A stretch of 64,000 nt of DNA from Algibacter_G agarivorans (GCF_039543245.1 NZ_BAABJJ010000004.1:1-64000), one strand, 5' to 3'. Counted from the stretch's first letter, positions 53,424-63,714 are shown. A program made the numbers and translations. Notes: a model not told the origin generated them from the letters alone.

Positions 53424-55652
53424 TTAGTTGACATTAATTTGTTTTGAAATAGAAGCTGAGGCACCTAAATCCAAACTACGTTGAGATGGCAATGCTCCAC
53501 CAATATATACTGTATAACTGCCATCTCGTAAAATGGGTTCTCCATTTTCATTCACTTGATTAAACGTGCTTTTATTCATATTAAAATGAATCTTCTTAGT
53601 TTCGCCAGATTCAAGTTTTACACGTTGGAATGCTTTTAAATCGTAAATAGGGTCTTTTACTCCGGCAAGTGGTGAACTGATGTAAAGTTGAATAACTTCC
53701 TCTGAAGCTGTTTTTCCAGTGTTCTTAACTTCAACAGAAACGGAATAATTAGTGTCAATAGTTAATTTTTTATATTGAAATGTAGTATATGACAAGCCAA
53801 ATCCAAATGGATATAAGGGTTCTTCAGTCATATATTTATACGTTCTGCCAGTCATGTTATAATCTTCGTATGGCGGTAATTGGCTTTCAGATTTTGGAAA
53901 TGTAATGGGTAATCTTCCAGAAGGGGAAACATCGCCAAATAAAACGTCAGCCACAGCATTTCCACCTTCTTCACCAGGATACCAAACAAATAGAATAGCA
54001 TCAGCTATATCATGAAGTTCTGGGATAGCAATTGGGCTACCACCTGTTAAAACAAGTACTAGTGGTTTATCACTTTTCTGTTTTATCGTTTTTATAAAAT
54101 TGATTTGATTTTCAGGAAGTTTTAAAGTGGTTCTGTCTCCTTTATCGCTAGACGCTAAGGCTTCTCCTTCTTCGCCTTCCAACAACGCGGAAATTCCCAT
54201 AACGGCAACACAAACATCCGATTGCCCTGCTTCGCCAGTTGTCCAATCTATTGGATTTACATTCTTTCTATATGGTAATACTCCCGATTTATAATTAATA
54301 CTGGTTCCTGCGCTTACTTTTGCTACTATACCGTCCAATATGGTTTGAGTGCTACTGGTTAATCCGTAATAATTACCTAATAAAACTTCTTCGCTTGCAG
54401 CATTTGGTCCTACCACATAAAGTGTGCGAATGTCTTTTTTAAGCGGTAAGAGGTTGTTTTTGTTTTTTAACAACACTATCGATTTTTGTGCTGCCTCTTT
54501 AGCTAATTTTCTATGTGCATCAGAATCTATCACATCAGCAGTAATAGCATCATACGGATTAGTTCCTAATATATCAAATAATCCCAGTTTGAAGCGCGTT
54601 CGCAAATTTTCTTTTAAACGCGTATCGAGCAATGTTTCTGTAATCAATCCTTGTTTTAAAGCGTTGCCTAACACTTCATATACATTCCCACAATTAATAT
54701 TGGTGCCGTTTATTAGGGCTAGTGCAGCAGATTCTTCAGGTGTTTTAGTCACTTTATGGAACCTATGGAAATCACTAATAGCACCACAATCGGAAACGAT
54801 ATAGCCCTTAAAGCCCCAATCATTTCGTAATATATCTTGCAAAAGATAAGGACTTCCACAACAGGGTTGCCCTAAAGTTCTATTGTATGCACCCATAACA
54901 CCTTCAACATTAGCTTCTTGAACAAGGGCTTTAAATGCTGGTAAATAGGTTTCAAATAAATCTTTTTTAGAAACCACAGCATCAAATTCATGCCTAAATT
55001 CTTCAGGACCAGAATGTACTGCATAATGCTTTGCGCAAGCTGCGGCTTTTATATAATTAGGATTGTTCCCTTGTAAACCTTTAACAAAAGAGACTCCTAT
55101 TTTACTTGTTAAATAAGGGTCTTCGCCATAGGTTTCTTGACCTCTTCCCCAGCGTGGATCTCTGAAAATATTAACATTAGGCGACCAAAATGTTAAACCC
55201 GCATAACGGCTTCTGTTGTTTATTTTTATGGCTTCGTTGTATTTGGCTCTAGCTTCGTCTGAAATAGCTGTGGCTATGCGTTCGACTAAAGTGTCGTCGA
55301 AAGTTGCTCCTAAACCAATGGCTTGTGGAAAAACAGTGGCTCTTCCATTTCTAGCCACTCCATGAAGTGCTTCATTCCACCAATTATACAAGGGCATGTT
55401 TAACCGTTCAATAGGTGGGCAAACATCTAACATTTGAGAGATTTTCTCATCTAATGTCATTTCATTTACTAATGCATCTACGCGCTCATCAATAGTTAAC
55501 GTGTGGTTTTCCCAAGAGAATTGAAATTCATTTTCTAAAGAAGGAATATCAGTTTGTTTTTCATTGTTTTTGCAACCAGTTAACAATAATAGTACAATGA
55601 CTATTGGTAGTTTCAATGAAAAAATATTTTGTGTTTGATTGTTTTTAATCAT
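53424..55652 (-). CDS. GH3 beta-glycosidase lipoprotein
   Basis: 742 residues from the ATG at 55652; an upstream ATG pair adds five residues. Lipobox ends LTGC (Cys32 in the longer numbering). The GH3 TIM-barrel domain has FWSPNVNIFRDPRWGRGQETYGEDP and AKHYAVHSGPE; the nucleophile is Asp293 (longer numbering) in IVSDCGA. An alpha/beta sandwich domain and a fibronectin-III-like C-terminal domain follow (YPFGFGLSYTTF). It resembles beta-xylosidase/beta-glucosidase-type GH3; in this neighbourhood it may cleave beta-galactoside or another beta-linked residue. Preceded by a sulfatase gene. Confidence 0.92.
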   Translation of the reverse strand: MIKNNQTQNIFSLKLPIVIVLLLLTGCKNNEKQTDIPSLENEFQFSWENHTLTIDERVDALVNEMTLDEKISQMLDVCPPIERLNMPLYNWWNEALHGVARNGRATVFPQAIGLGATFDDTLVERIATAISDEARAKYNEAIKINNRSRYAGLTFWSPNVNIFRDPRWGRGQETYGEDPYLTSKIGVSFVKGLQGNNPNYIKAAACAKHYAVHSGPEEFRHEFDAVVSKKDLFETYLPAFKALVQEANVEGVMGAYNRTLGQPCCGSPYLLQDILRNDWGFKGYIVSDCGAISDFHRFHKVTKTPEESAALALINGTNINCGNVYEVLGNALKQGLITETLLDTRLKENLRTRFKLGLFDILGTNPYDAITADVIDSDAHRKLAKEAAQKSIVLLKNKNNLLPLKKDIRTLYVVGPNAASEEVLLGNYYGLTSSTQTILDGIVAKVSAGTSINYKSGVLPYRKNVNPIDWTTGEAGQSDVCVAVMGISALLEGEEGEALASSDKGDRTTLKLPENQINFIKTIKQKSDKPLVLVLTGGSPIAIPELHDIADAILFVWYPGEEGGNAVADVLFGDVSPSGRLPITFPKSESQLPPYEDYNMTGRTYKYMTEEPLYPFGFGLSYTTFQYKKLTIDTNYSVSVEVKNTGKTASEEVIQLYISSPLAGVKDPIYDLKAFQRVKLESGETKKIHFNMNKSTFNQVNENGEPILRDGSYTVYIGGALPSQRSLDLGASASISKQINVN

Positions 55653-55704
55653 TATAATGTGCATCAATTATTTTTCGAAGATGAGGGCGTTTGTATTATC
55701 ATCT

Positions 55705-57222
55705 TCATTTAACCCCTGTATTTACTTTACTTGACCTTGTTTTGTTATATAGGTTTAATAAATGAATTACTTTGTCTTGATAATTTGGATAGTTTATTAG
55801 ATTCTGTTCTTCAATTTCTGAAGGGTTTTCATTTAAATTGAAAAGTGCGATACGTTTTTGATTTTTTTCAAAGTTATCTTCATTTGCAATTTTTATTATC
55901 AATTTCCAACCATTTTCAGTAATCATAGCTTCTTTTCCTGTACCCGATTGATTGATTAGAAATGGATGAGGTTCAATATCTTTTCCTTCTACGATTATTG
56001 GTAACAAGTTTGATGAATCCATGGCTTGATTGTTTGCTATATCTTGATTTGTTATAGCGGCAAGTGTAGCTATTATATCTATGCCCAAAATGGGTTTGCT
56101 TGATATTGAATTCGATTTGATTCTATTTGGCCAATGCGCAATAAATGGCACTCTATGTCCGCCTTCATAGGCTTGGTTTTTGCCACCTCGATAGGTGTCA
56201 TTAGAACTGTGACCAGATTTAATCGTTTCAGATATAAGTAATCCACCATTATCGGATGTGAATATAAAAAGTGTATTTTCATAAACTCCTTTTTCCTTAA
56301 GTGCATTAACTATCATGTCCATTTGAACATCTAATTCTTTAACCATATCTAAATGGTTTGAAGGTGTAGTTCCTGCTATTTTGGTTCCGTTTAGTTTTTT
56401 TGAAGGTGTATGCGGTTTATGTACAGCTTGCGAGCAATAATACATAAAAAACGGTTCTTTAGATTCGCTACTTTTTTCAATAAAATCAACAGCTTTGTTA
56501 ACTAAAAGTCTTCCAGCATTATAAGGGTTCCAATAACTATCGCCTAAACCTTCCATTTTATCAAGCTTAAACCCAATTTTGTCCATGTTTTTTTGTGTAA
56601 TTTGAACAATTTCAGAATTTTTATTTAAAGGCACCATAACGCCATTCTCGTAAACTGCATAAGGAACGTCTTGAATACCAGCAGGATACATAAAACTATA
56701 GTCAAACCCATTTTGTTGAGGGCCTCTATCCATAACTTTTGTAATGTCAACATCTAATTCCGGTTTATTCCTGGGGCCTCTGTAAATTATATTTGGGTCA
56801 TCTTTTCTAGCGAAATCCATTCCAAATCCCCATTTTCCAAAGAAGGATGTATTGTAGCCTGCTTGCTTCATTAAGTGCCCTAAAGTAAGTTGGCCTGGCT
56901 CTATGGGCGAGGGTTGATAACTACCCCAAACACCTCTTGGCGCATAACTTCTATAGCAATGGTTCCCCGTCATAATGGCATAGCGTGTAGGTGCACATAA
57001 AGCAGCAGGCGAGTGGGCATCTGTAAACATAATGCCCTCTTTTGCTAATTTGTCCAGTGTAGGTGTTTCCACAATAATATTTTTAGAGTGTAATCTTCTA
57101 TATTGTGAAATATCTCCAACACCAATATCATCTGCTAAAACAACTATTATATTTGGTGTTTCTTGAGAAAAAACAATGGTTCCTATAATAATTAAAACTA
57201 TTGATAAAATGTTTTTTTTCAT
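55705..57222 (-). CDS. S1-family sulfatase
   Basis: 505 residues with a signal peptide ending IVFSQ (about residue 20). Metal motif LADDIGVGD is at about 29-37; the formylglycine site is C76-A-P-T-R80, and TSDNGG provides further metal ligands. RAGKNQAYEGGHRVPF-like sequence around YRGGKNQAYEGGHRVPF is conserved in S1 sulfatases. It lies between the DUF5060/4038 hydrolase and the GH3 gene in a minus-strand run, suggesting that desulfation precedes or follows their action on the same oligosaccharide. Confidence 0.92.
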   Translation of the reverse strand: MKKNILSIVLIIIGTIVFSQETPNIIVVLADDIGVGDISQYRRLHSKNIIVETPTLDKLAKEGIMFTDAHSPAALCAPTRYAIMTGNHCYRSYAPRGVWGSYQPSPIEPGQLTLGHLMKQAGYNTSFFGKWGFGMDFARKDDPNIIYRGPRNKPELDVDITKVMDRGPQQNGFDYSFMYPAGIQDVPYAVYENGVMVPLNKNSEIVQITQKNMDKIGFKLDKMEGLGDSYWNPYNAGRLLVNKAVDFIEKSSESKEPFFMYYCSQAVHKPHTPSKKLNGTKIAGTTPSNHLDMVKELDVQMDMIVNALKEKGVYENTLFIFTSDNGGLLISETIKSGHSSNDTYRGGKNQAYEGGHRVPFIAHWPNRIKSNSISSKPILGIDIIATLAAITNQDIANNQAMDSSNLLPIIVEGKDIEPHPFLINQSGTGKEAMITENGWKLIIKIANEDNFEKNQKRIALFNLNENPSEIEEQNLINYPNYQDKVIHLLNLYNKTRSSKVNTGVK

Positions 57223-57250
57223 TCTTGAAATTTATGTTCTAAATCGTTTT

Positions 57251-58876
57251 TTAGTTAATTAGCCTAGATATGAGTATAGCATCTGCTTCTTCACGCCATG
57301 GAGAAATAAATTTACGGGGTTTTGTGTTTTCTGTTTCAATTTTCGTGAATTCCCCTGTTAAAGTATTAAACCATTGCAATGTTCTATTTTCATCTTTCTT
57401 TTTTAGGAAAGCGGCATCTATACCATAGTTTTCTTTATGAATATATAATAAAACGGTTTTATTATCATCGGTTAAATTATAGGCACTTCCGTTTTGCCAT
57501 GGTGACGGTGTCATTGTACTAAAATCAAACAGGGTAAATAGCTTTTCCATGTGATTGAAGTATTCAAATTTTGGTTTGATAAAATCATCAGATTGTTCAA
57601 ACGGGTTATAAATAATGACATTCCATGAAGCACCTTGCCAATAATAGGTTGTGTAAACACCGGCAAATAGGCACATGTAATTACGGCGCAAACAAATTTC
57701 TGCATTGGTATAATCACCTGTAAAAACCACATAAGGAGATTCCTCATAACCTCCATGTTCTATATTAAAAACGGGTTTGTCTTTAAACTTTGTTCTAGCA
57801 TCAAGCATCTTGTCATAAAGATTATGCGACCAATTTTGAGTAGAAATGAAATCAACTTTATCTGGAAACCTTGAACAATATTTAAAATCATGTACCGATA
57901 ACAATCTGTTAAATTTGTCTTGCGCTCTTAATCTTTTTATTCTTCCATGTATATAATCTTCATCTGCTCTACCATAATACAAGGCTTCTTTTGAAATATC
58001 CCAAACCACATTTGGAAAAGCTTGATAGCGCTTTATTATATAATCAAAATACATATTATCTGCCTCTGTATCCATATCTGGCCAAGCTACTAACTTGTTC
58101 CAAACGTAAATCATGAGGTGTGATACAATCCGTTTATCATGCATTAAGCTAATAGTACGATCAAATTTTTGAAAAAATCCTGGATTTAGTGCGGAATGGT
58201 CAGGTTCTTGGTTTGTCCCTAGGAAAGGAGAAATAGCTGCTGGACCACCAAATTCATGTTCAGGATGCTCTTTTAATTTTTCGTCTTTTTCCCAACTAAC
58301 ATCATACGAAAACACATTCATTACAATTTGATTGAAACCATTTTGCTCTATTAAATCCAATAAGTGATTTGTTTTAGGGATGCCCTTATCATTGTGATAA
58401 TCCAATGCATATAACCAGTCACATTCAAAAGCCAGTAAGAAGTAAGGTGTGCCATCTTCATAATAAAAATGCTGAGGATTTTCTTTATTGATTACAATGG
58501 CTCCGTGATTACCGTCTTTATTATTTTCAACAATGATATTTCCCTTTTTCCCAGATAATTCAGTTAAATCTCCTTTTGTTTCAAAACTCCATTTGCCTTT
58601 TTGCGAACTGGAAAAGCGTATTATCCATTCATTTTGACCATTGTAAAATCCTGGCATTTCTTGCTTTGTGCCATTTTCGTGCGTAAAAATGGCATGAAAA
58701 TCTACCGTAAATGGAGATTTTAATTGTGTTTTAGAAACAAAACTGATATCTAAAACTTCCCATTTTTCTACTTGATATGAAGCATGCTTTTTATAGTTTT
58801 CTTTTTTAATTTGACCAAAAGCTACATTTGATAAAAATAGAATAGCAATGACACTAATTTTAATGAGATGATTCAT
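57251..58876 (-). CDS. DUF5060/DUF4038-type putative glycoside hydrolase
   Basis: 541 residues with a signal peptide (ending AFGQ). Residues about 28-120 are a DUF5060-like beta sandwich (WEVLDISFVSK, PGFYNGQNEWIIRFSSSQKGKWSFET). The following TIM barrel (about 130-460) resembles DUF4038/apiosidase-like proteins, with candidate acid/base Glu297 in WDISKEA and candidate nucleophile Glu373 in VFNIEHGG. A C-terminal beta domain ends the protein. No substrate is established for this clade; the flanking sulfatases, GH3 and beta-helix protein point to a side-chain or unusual linkage in the same algal polymer. Confidence 0.7.
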   Translation of the reverse strand: MNHLIKISVIAILFLSNVAFGQIKKENYKKHASYQVEKWEVLDISFVSKTQLKSPFTVDFHAIFTHENGTKQEMPGFYNGQNEWIIRFSSSQKGKWSFETKGDLTELSGKKGNIIVENNKDGNHGAIVINKENPQHFYYEDGTPYFLLAFECDWLYALDYHNDKGIPKTNHLLDLIEQNGFNQIVMNVFSYDVSWEKDEKLKEHPEHEFGGPAAISPFLGTNQEPDHSALNPGFFQKFDRTISLMHDKRIVSHLMIYVWNKLVAWPDMDTEADNMYFDYIIKRYQAFPNVVWDISKEALYYGRADEDYIHGRIKRLRAQDKFNRLLSVHDFKYCSRFPDKVDFISTQNWSHNLYDKMLDARTKFKDKPVFNIEHGGYEESPYVVFTGDYTNAEICLRRNYMCLFAGVYTTYYWQGASWNVIIYNPFEQSDDFIKPKFEYFNHMEKLFTLFDFSTMTPSPWQNGSAYNLTDDNKTVLLYIHKENYGIDAAFLKKKDENRTLQWFNTLTGEFTKIETENTKPRKFISPWREEADAILISRLIN

Positions 58877-58928
58877 TTGTTAAATTTAATTTTAATGGGA
58901 TTAAAGCATTTAAAAATATTAAAACAAT

Positions 58929-60626
58929 TTAATCATTCCAATGCGCATCAATGACCTTTTGAATGTGCGGATACTTGTCGCCGTCTTCTTCATTCAATTC
59001 TTTACGTTTGGCTACAAGTTGCTCTTTTAAATTGGCAATAATGTCTTTATAGGCTGGATCTTTATAGGCATTGTTCATTTCTTGAGGGTCTTTACTTAAA
59101 TCGTAGAACTCCCAAGCAACTGGTGTGTGCATGGTAAAACGGTTGCCCCAACTAGCTTTGTTCCATTCGGCATCAGGGTTGTCGGTATCTACCCAATACT
59201 TTCCATAGAAAAATATAAGTTTATGTTTTTTGGTTCTTATACCAAAATGTGCAGGATTAGCATGCGCATGCGCCATGTGCATCCAATACCGGTAATAGGT
59301 AGATTGTTGCCAGTTTTCAGGTTCTTCACCCGTTTCTAAAATATGTTTAAAACTATGCCCTTGCATTTGTTCAGGTGGCGTTCCTCCAGCCAATTCAATT
59401 AAAGTTGGTGCAAAATCCGCATTATTTATTATGGCATCTGTTCTCGTTCCTGCTTTGATTTTCTCTGGGTATCTTACAAAAAATGGCATACGCATAGACT
59501 CGTCGTACATCCAACGTTTGTCAATATAATCATGTTCACCCAACATAAAGCCTTGGTCGCCAGTGTACACAATAATGGTGTTATCGTAAAGGCCTTCTTT
59601 TTTAAGATATTCAATAAGTCGCGCCACATTATCATCTATACCTTTTACACTTCGTAGGTAGCGTTTTAAATATTCTTGATAGGTTTTGTGTATGTATTCC
59701 TTATCGTCTAAACCATCGGCTTGAGTGGTGTCAAAATCGGGGTTGTTTCTTTTGGTAAATTCAGTGCTCCAAATACGCATACCCATATTTCTTATGATGT
59801 TTCTTTTGGAAACCGAAGAACCAATTACATGGATTAAAGAATCATTTGCCCCGCGTGTTGCAATAGAACCGTTATTACCATTATCATATAAACTGGCAGG
59901 TTCCGGAATTTCTGTATCTTCAAGATAGTCTTTATAGCGCGGTGCATATTCAAAATCGTCATGAGGTGCTTTAAATTGGTGCATTAAAAAAAACGGTTTA
60001 CTCTTATCTCGTTTATTTTCTAACCAATCTAATGTGATATCGGTAATCACATCCGAACTTTGGCCCATGTATTGTTTCCCTTCATAATTTGGTAAACCAT
60101 TAAAAGGTTCATAATGCATACCACTCTCGGTTAGGTAAGGGTCAAAATAAGAACCTTGTTGATGATGTTGTGTGAAAATATTGTAATAATCAAAATTAGG
60201 TTGGTGCGTTAAATGCCATTTTCCAACAAGTGCCGTTTGGTACCCTAGTTTTTTTATTTCCTGAGGTAGGTATTGATTTTTTGTTTCAACTTCCCCCTCT
60301 AAATCTATCACGCCATTGGCTTGGCTATATTGACCGCTAATTATAGTTGCTCTACTCGGTGTGCAAATAGAGTTGGTTACAAAACAATTGTTGAAAATGA
60401 TGCCTTCATTGGCTATTTTATCTAAAGTTGGTGTGGGGTTTAAAGATGATAATCTACTGCCGTAAATACCAAATGCCTGAGAGGTATGGTCGTCGGACAT
60501 AATGTAGATGATATTGGGTTGCTTAGTGGTGTCTTTTGCTTTTGTTTCGTTGTTTTTACATGAAACTATAGCAAGTATCATTAAGGCAAATACTAAGTTT
60601 TTACTAATGGAAATGTTAAAATTCAT
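58929..60626 (-). CDS. S1-family sulfatase lipoprotein
   Basis: 565 residues from the ATG at 60626 (an upstream ATG adds seven). Lipobox ends AIVSC. Metal motif MSDDHTSQAFG; formylglycine site is C-T-P-S-R at 88-92. The HQFKAPHDDFEYAPR region and YTGDQGFMLGEHD are typical of the mucin/iduronate-type S1 branch. It is the first gene of the minus-strand run and probably has its own promoter in the 115 bases upstream. It has the longest insertion (about 280-330) among the seven sulfatases here. Confidence 0.92.
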   Translation of the reverse strand: MNFNISISKNLVFALMILAIVSCKNNETKAKDTTKQPNIIYIMSDDHTSQAFGIYGSRLSSLNPTPTLDKIANEGIIFNNCFVTNSICTPSRATIISGQYSQANGVIDLEGEVETKNQYLPQEIKKLGYQTALVGKWHLTHQPNFDYYNIFTQHHQQGSYFDPYLTESGMHYEPFNGLPNYEGKQYMGQSSDVITDITLDWLENKRDKSKPFFLMHQFKAPHDDFEYAPRYKDYLEDTEIPEPASLYDNGNNGSIATRGANDSLIHVIGSSVSKRNIIRNMGMRIWSTEFTKRNNPDFDTTQADGLDDKEYIHKTYQEYLKRYLRSVKGIDDNVARLIEYLKKEGLYDNTIIVYTGDQGFMLGEHDYIDKRWMYDESMRMPFFVRYPEKIKAGTRTDAIINNADFAPTLIELAGGTPPEQMQGHSFKHILETGEEPENWQQSTYYRYWMHMAHAHANPAHFGIRTKKHKLIFFYGKYWVDTDNPDAEWNKASWGNRFTMHTPVAWEFYDLSKDPQEMNNAYKDPAYKDIIANLKEQLVAKRKELNEEDGDKYPHIQKVIDAHWND

Positions 60627-60741
60627 AGTTAGTTGTTTTATAAGCATTAAAGATGAAGCTTTTTAAGGCTAATTATGAACACATATGATTTATTTAAGGC
60701 AAAGATTGATTAATCTAAGATAATATATTTGGTGTTTTTAA

Positions 60742-61614
60742 TTAACCAAGTGCTTTGTTGTAAGCGTTTAGGTGGTTTTTTCTGAAATTTAGGGGTGAGC
60801 AATTTTTGAATTTTTGAAATTGTCTGTAAAAAAAAGGTAAACTTTCATAACCACATGAATAAGCTATTTGTTTGACTGGGTTATGGGTTTCAATAAGTTG
60901 TTTGCATGCCATATGGATTCTATATTCATTAACAAACGTAAAAAATGATTTGTTTAATGATTTTTTGAAGAACCTGCAAAAAGCTTCATCGCTCATAGCA
61001 ATTATTGAAGACACATGTTGAAGCTTAATCTTTTTGTCATAATTAATATGGACATGATTGAAAACGCTATGTATTCTATGGTTTGTTTTATTATTTAAAT
61101 TAGGAGCAAACCCTTCTGTAATTAAAAATTTTTGAGGTTTAGCAAATGAAAGGGATTCTAATAATTTTAAAAAACTTAACAGTTTTTCTAAAGCGGATTG
61201 ATGTAATATATCGACTAATTTTTTTGAGAACTTTTTTGAAACCTCAGCATTAAATTTAATACCTCTTGATGATTTGTCCAATATCCATTTTATATTCTTG
61301 AATTCGCTTTTTTCCATCCAACCCTGCCCTAAAATGGTGTCATTAAATTGAAACACAATCGATTTTACAGGTTTTATATCGGGATTGGTATTTTTCCAAC
61401 AATGCGGTACGTTGGTACCTAATAACACAAAGTCGCCTTCTTCAAAATTTTCAACACTATTACCAACATAGCGGATGCCTTTTCCTTTTATGATATAGGT
61501 CAGTTCGTATTCTGGATGAAAATGCCAAGGCGCATCAAAGCTTTCTTTTTCGTATAAAAAGGCGCGAAAAGAACTATCGGTAGATTCTGGGATTTTTTCA
61601 AACTTAGCTTTCAA
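60742..61614 (-). CDS. AraC-family regulator with cupin sensor domain
   Basis: 290 residues. The N-terminal part is a cupin fold (WHFHPEYELTYIIKGKG, EEGDFVLLGTNVPHCWKN) that could bind a sugar. The C-terminal part has two helix-turn-helix units of AraC/XylS type (VSSIIAMSDEAFCRFFKKSL and IAYSCGYESLPFFYRQFQKF). It is divergent from the alcohol dehydrogenase/P450 genes and next to the sulfatase run, so it could regulate either or both. No one-component regulator of this type other than the Crp/Fnr gene is present in the window. Confidence 0.9.
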   Translation of the reverse strand: MKAKFEKIPESTDSSFRAFLYEKESFDAPWHFHPEYELTYIIKGKGIRYVGNSVENFEEGDFVLLGTNVPHCWKNTNPDIKPVKSIVFQFNDTILGQGWMEKSEFKNIKWILDKSSRGIKFNAEVSKKFSKKLVDILHQSALEKLLSFLKLLESLSFAKPQKFLITEGFAPNLNNKTNHRIHSVFNHVHINYDKKIKLQHVSSIIAMSDEAFCRFFKKSLNKSFFTFVNEYRIHMACKQLIETHNPVKQIAYSCGYESLPFFYRQFQKFKNCSPLNFRKNHLNAYNKALG

Positions 61615-61727
61615 ATGGAATTCAATTATATGCTATTATGATGTAAAGTTATTATTTTTTTCATAAATAAATCAAAATAAGTACTGTTATTGCAAAAATA
61701 CACAATAAATAGTATTGTGCCATTTTA

Positions 61728-61735
61728 TAATTTTG
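61728..61735 (+). promoter_or_regulatory. Candidate -7 box for the dehydrogenase-esterase-P450 unit
   Basis: TAATTTTG matches the TAnnTTTG consensus and lies about 34 bases before the preferred ATG at 61769. It falls inside a longer reading that begins at 61715, which argues against that start. The -33 element is not clear. Confidence 0.4.
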
Positions 61736-61768
61736 TGGATTCGTTTAAACACTAAAAAATCAAAAAGT

Positions 61769-62887
61769 ATGAGCTTAACATGCAAAGCAGCTATTGCCAA
61801 AGGTGATGGCACGTTTTCTATTGATTCTATTGAAGTTCAAAACCCAAAACCTGATGAAGTTTTAATTGCTGTAAAAGCCGCTGGTTTGTGTCATACAGAT
61901 CACGACTCTTTAAACTGGGGTAAACCAATTGTAATGGGACATGAAGGCGCAGGTGTGGTTACCGCAATTGGTAGAGATGTAACACGAGTTAAAATTGGCG
62001 ATAGTGTTATTTTAAATTGGGCGACACCATGCGGAACTTGTTTTCAATGTGAACACGAAAATGAACACATATGCGAAAACAATTCGCCTGTTGTAGCAGG
62101 ATCAAATGGCTACACAGAAGGGCATGCACACATGGAAGGCACATCTTTAAACGGAACTCCAATTGAACGTTCTTTTAATATTGGGACACTTTCAGAATAT
62201 ACTTTGGTAAAAGAGTCGGCAGTTGTTAAAAACCCTATTCAAGACATGTCTTTTAGTGCGGCTAGTATTGTAAGTTGTGGTGTTATGACAGGGTTTGGTT
62301 CAGCTGTAAATACTGCACAAGTAACAGAAAACTCATCCGCAGTGGTTTTAGGAACTGGAGGTGTTGGTTTAAATGTTATTCAAGGTATTAAAGTATCAAA
62401 AGCTTCAAAAATTATTGCCATCGACATCAATCAAACACGATTGGATATGGCTGTAGAATTTGGAGCAACACATACTATCTTAGCAGATAAAGATGATAAA
62501 GGCTTGTTGAAAGCAGCCGAAAAAGTAAAGACATTGACCAACGGAAGAGGAGCAGATTATGCATTTGAATGCACCGCTATTCCCGCTTTGGGAGCAGCAC
62601 CTTTGGCTATGATTAGAAATGCAGGGACAGCAGTACAGGTAAGTGGTATTGAAGAAGAAGTCCTGATTGATATGTCTTTGTTTGAATGGGATAAAAAATA
62701 CATCAACCCATTATACGGTAAGTGTAATCCTCAAAAAGATTTTCCTAAAATAATTGAACATTATAGAAATGGAGATATTATGCTGGATGAAATGATTACA
62801 AGAACCTATACCTTAGAAAATTTACAACAGGCATTTGATGATATGTTATCTGGTAAAAATGCTAAAGGCGTTATTGTTTTTGAATAA
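61769..62887 (+). CDS. Class III-like zinc alcohol dehydrogenase
   Basis: 372 residues from the ATG at 61769, chosen over 61715 because the promoter-like box lies between them and the upstream residues do not fit the family. Catalytic zinc ligands: GLCHTDHDS and the MGHEGAG pair. Structural zinc site: CGTCFQCEHENEHIC. NAD loop: LGTGGVGLNV. It resembles glutathione-type formaldehyde dehydrogenases. Followed by an esterase and a P450, it fits removal of the formaldehyde produced when the P450 demethylates 6-O-methyl-D-galactose. The hydroxymethyl-carrier molecule is not known from this sequence. Confidence 0.9.
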   Translation: MSLTCKAAIAKGDGTFSIDSIEVQNPKPDEVLIAVKAAGLCHTDHDSLNWGKPIVMGHEGAGVVTAIGRDVTRVKIGDSVILNWATPCGTCFQCEHENEHICENNSPVVAGSNGYTEGHAHMEGTSLNGTPIERSFNIGTLSEYTLVKESAVVKNPIQDMSFSAASIVSCGVMTGFGSAVNTAQVTENSSAVVLGTGGVGLNVIQGIKVSKASKIIAIDINQTRLDMAVEFGATHTILADKDDKGLLKAAEKVKTLTNGRGADYAFECTAIPALGAAPLAMIRNAGTAVQVSGIEEEVLIDMSLFEWDKKYINPLYGKCNPQKDFPKIIEHYRNGDIMLDEMITRTYTLENLQQAFDDMLSGKNAKGVIVFE

Positions 62888-62900
62888 GAAATGAAAATCC

Positions 62901-63704
62901 ATGTCAAAATTTAGAACTACAGAAATATCGGACCCACGTTTTGAGTCTAATCATTTAAGACATATTACGGTTAAAAGTAGCCACTTGAAAAACCGTGGAG
63001 ATATTACTGTGTTTGTACCACCAGGAGAAGATTTATCTAATTTGCCAATCGTCATTTTATTGCACGGTGTTTATGGAAGTCATTGGATTTGGTCTCAAAA
63101 AACGGGCATTCATTTAAAAATGAAATCATGGATTGAAACTGAAAGTATAGAACCTATGATTATCGCGATGCCATCAGACGGACTTTTTGGAGATGGTAGT
63201 GGTTATTTACCTCATAAAAATGCTGATTTTGAAAAATGGATTGTTGAAGATGTGCCCAATGCCGTTGTGGAATTGATTCCTCAGGCGAGTAGCACATCAA
63301 AATTGTTTATCGCTGGTTTATCTATGGGTGGGTTTGGTGCTTTGCGATTAGGTATTAAACACAACGATAAGTTTTCAGGCGTTTCTGGCTTGTCGTCAAT
63401 TACGGTAGTTGAAGAGATGGCTTTATTTGTTGAAGAAGAACTGTCTGCATATCATCAAAATGAAGCTCAAAACAAATCGGTTTACGCCACTATCTTAAAA
63501 CATAAAAACAAGTTCCCTCCTTTTAGGTTCGATTGCGGAAAAGATGATGAACTTATTGAAGGGAATAGAAAACTGCATCAGCAGTTAGTTGATTTGAATA
63601 TAGACCATACATACAAAGAAAATCCAGGAAAACACGAGTGGGTATATTGGGAAGCCCATATTAAAGAAACCATTCAGTTTTTTAATGATATTTTAAAACA
63701 ATAA
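62901..63704 (+). CDS. Esterase D/S-formylglutathione hydrolase-like protein
   Basis: 267 residues, alpha/beta-hydrolase fold, no signal peptide. The nucleophile is Ser141 in GLSMGGFGA; LLHGVYGSHWIW forms the oxyanion region, and KDDELIEG with KHEW near the C-terminus likely provides the Asp/His partners. It lies 13 bases after the dehydrogenase gene and 10 bases before the P450 gene, so the three are almost certainly one unit. In glutathione-type pathways such an enzyme hydrolyses the formyl adduct to formate. It may act on acetylated algal oligosaccharides as an alternative. Confidence 0.85.
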   Translation: MSKFRTTEISDPRFESNHLRHITVKSSHLKNRGDITVFVPPGEDLSNLPIVILLHGVYGSHWIWSQKTGIHLKMKSWIETESIEPMIIAMPSDGLFGDGSGYLPHKNADFEKWIVEDVPNAVVELIPQASSTSKLFIAGLSMGGFGALRLGIKHNDKFSGVSGLSSITVVEEMALFVEEELSAYHQNEAQNKSVYATILKHKNKFPPFRFDCGKDDELIEGNRKLHQQLVDLNIDHTYKENPGKHEWVYWEAHIKETIQFFNDILKQ

Positions 63705-63714
63705 ACATAAACTT

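Noticed and set aside
61715..61768. Longer start for the alcohol dehydrogenase
   Set aside because: The extra 18 residues do not fit the family and a -7-like box lies inside them; the ATG at 61769 is better.
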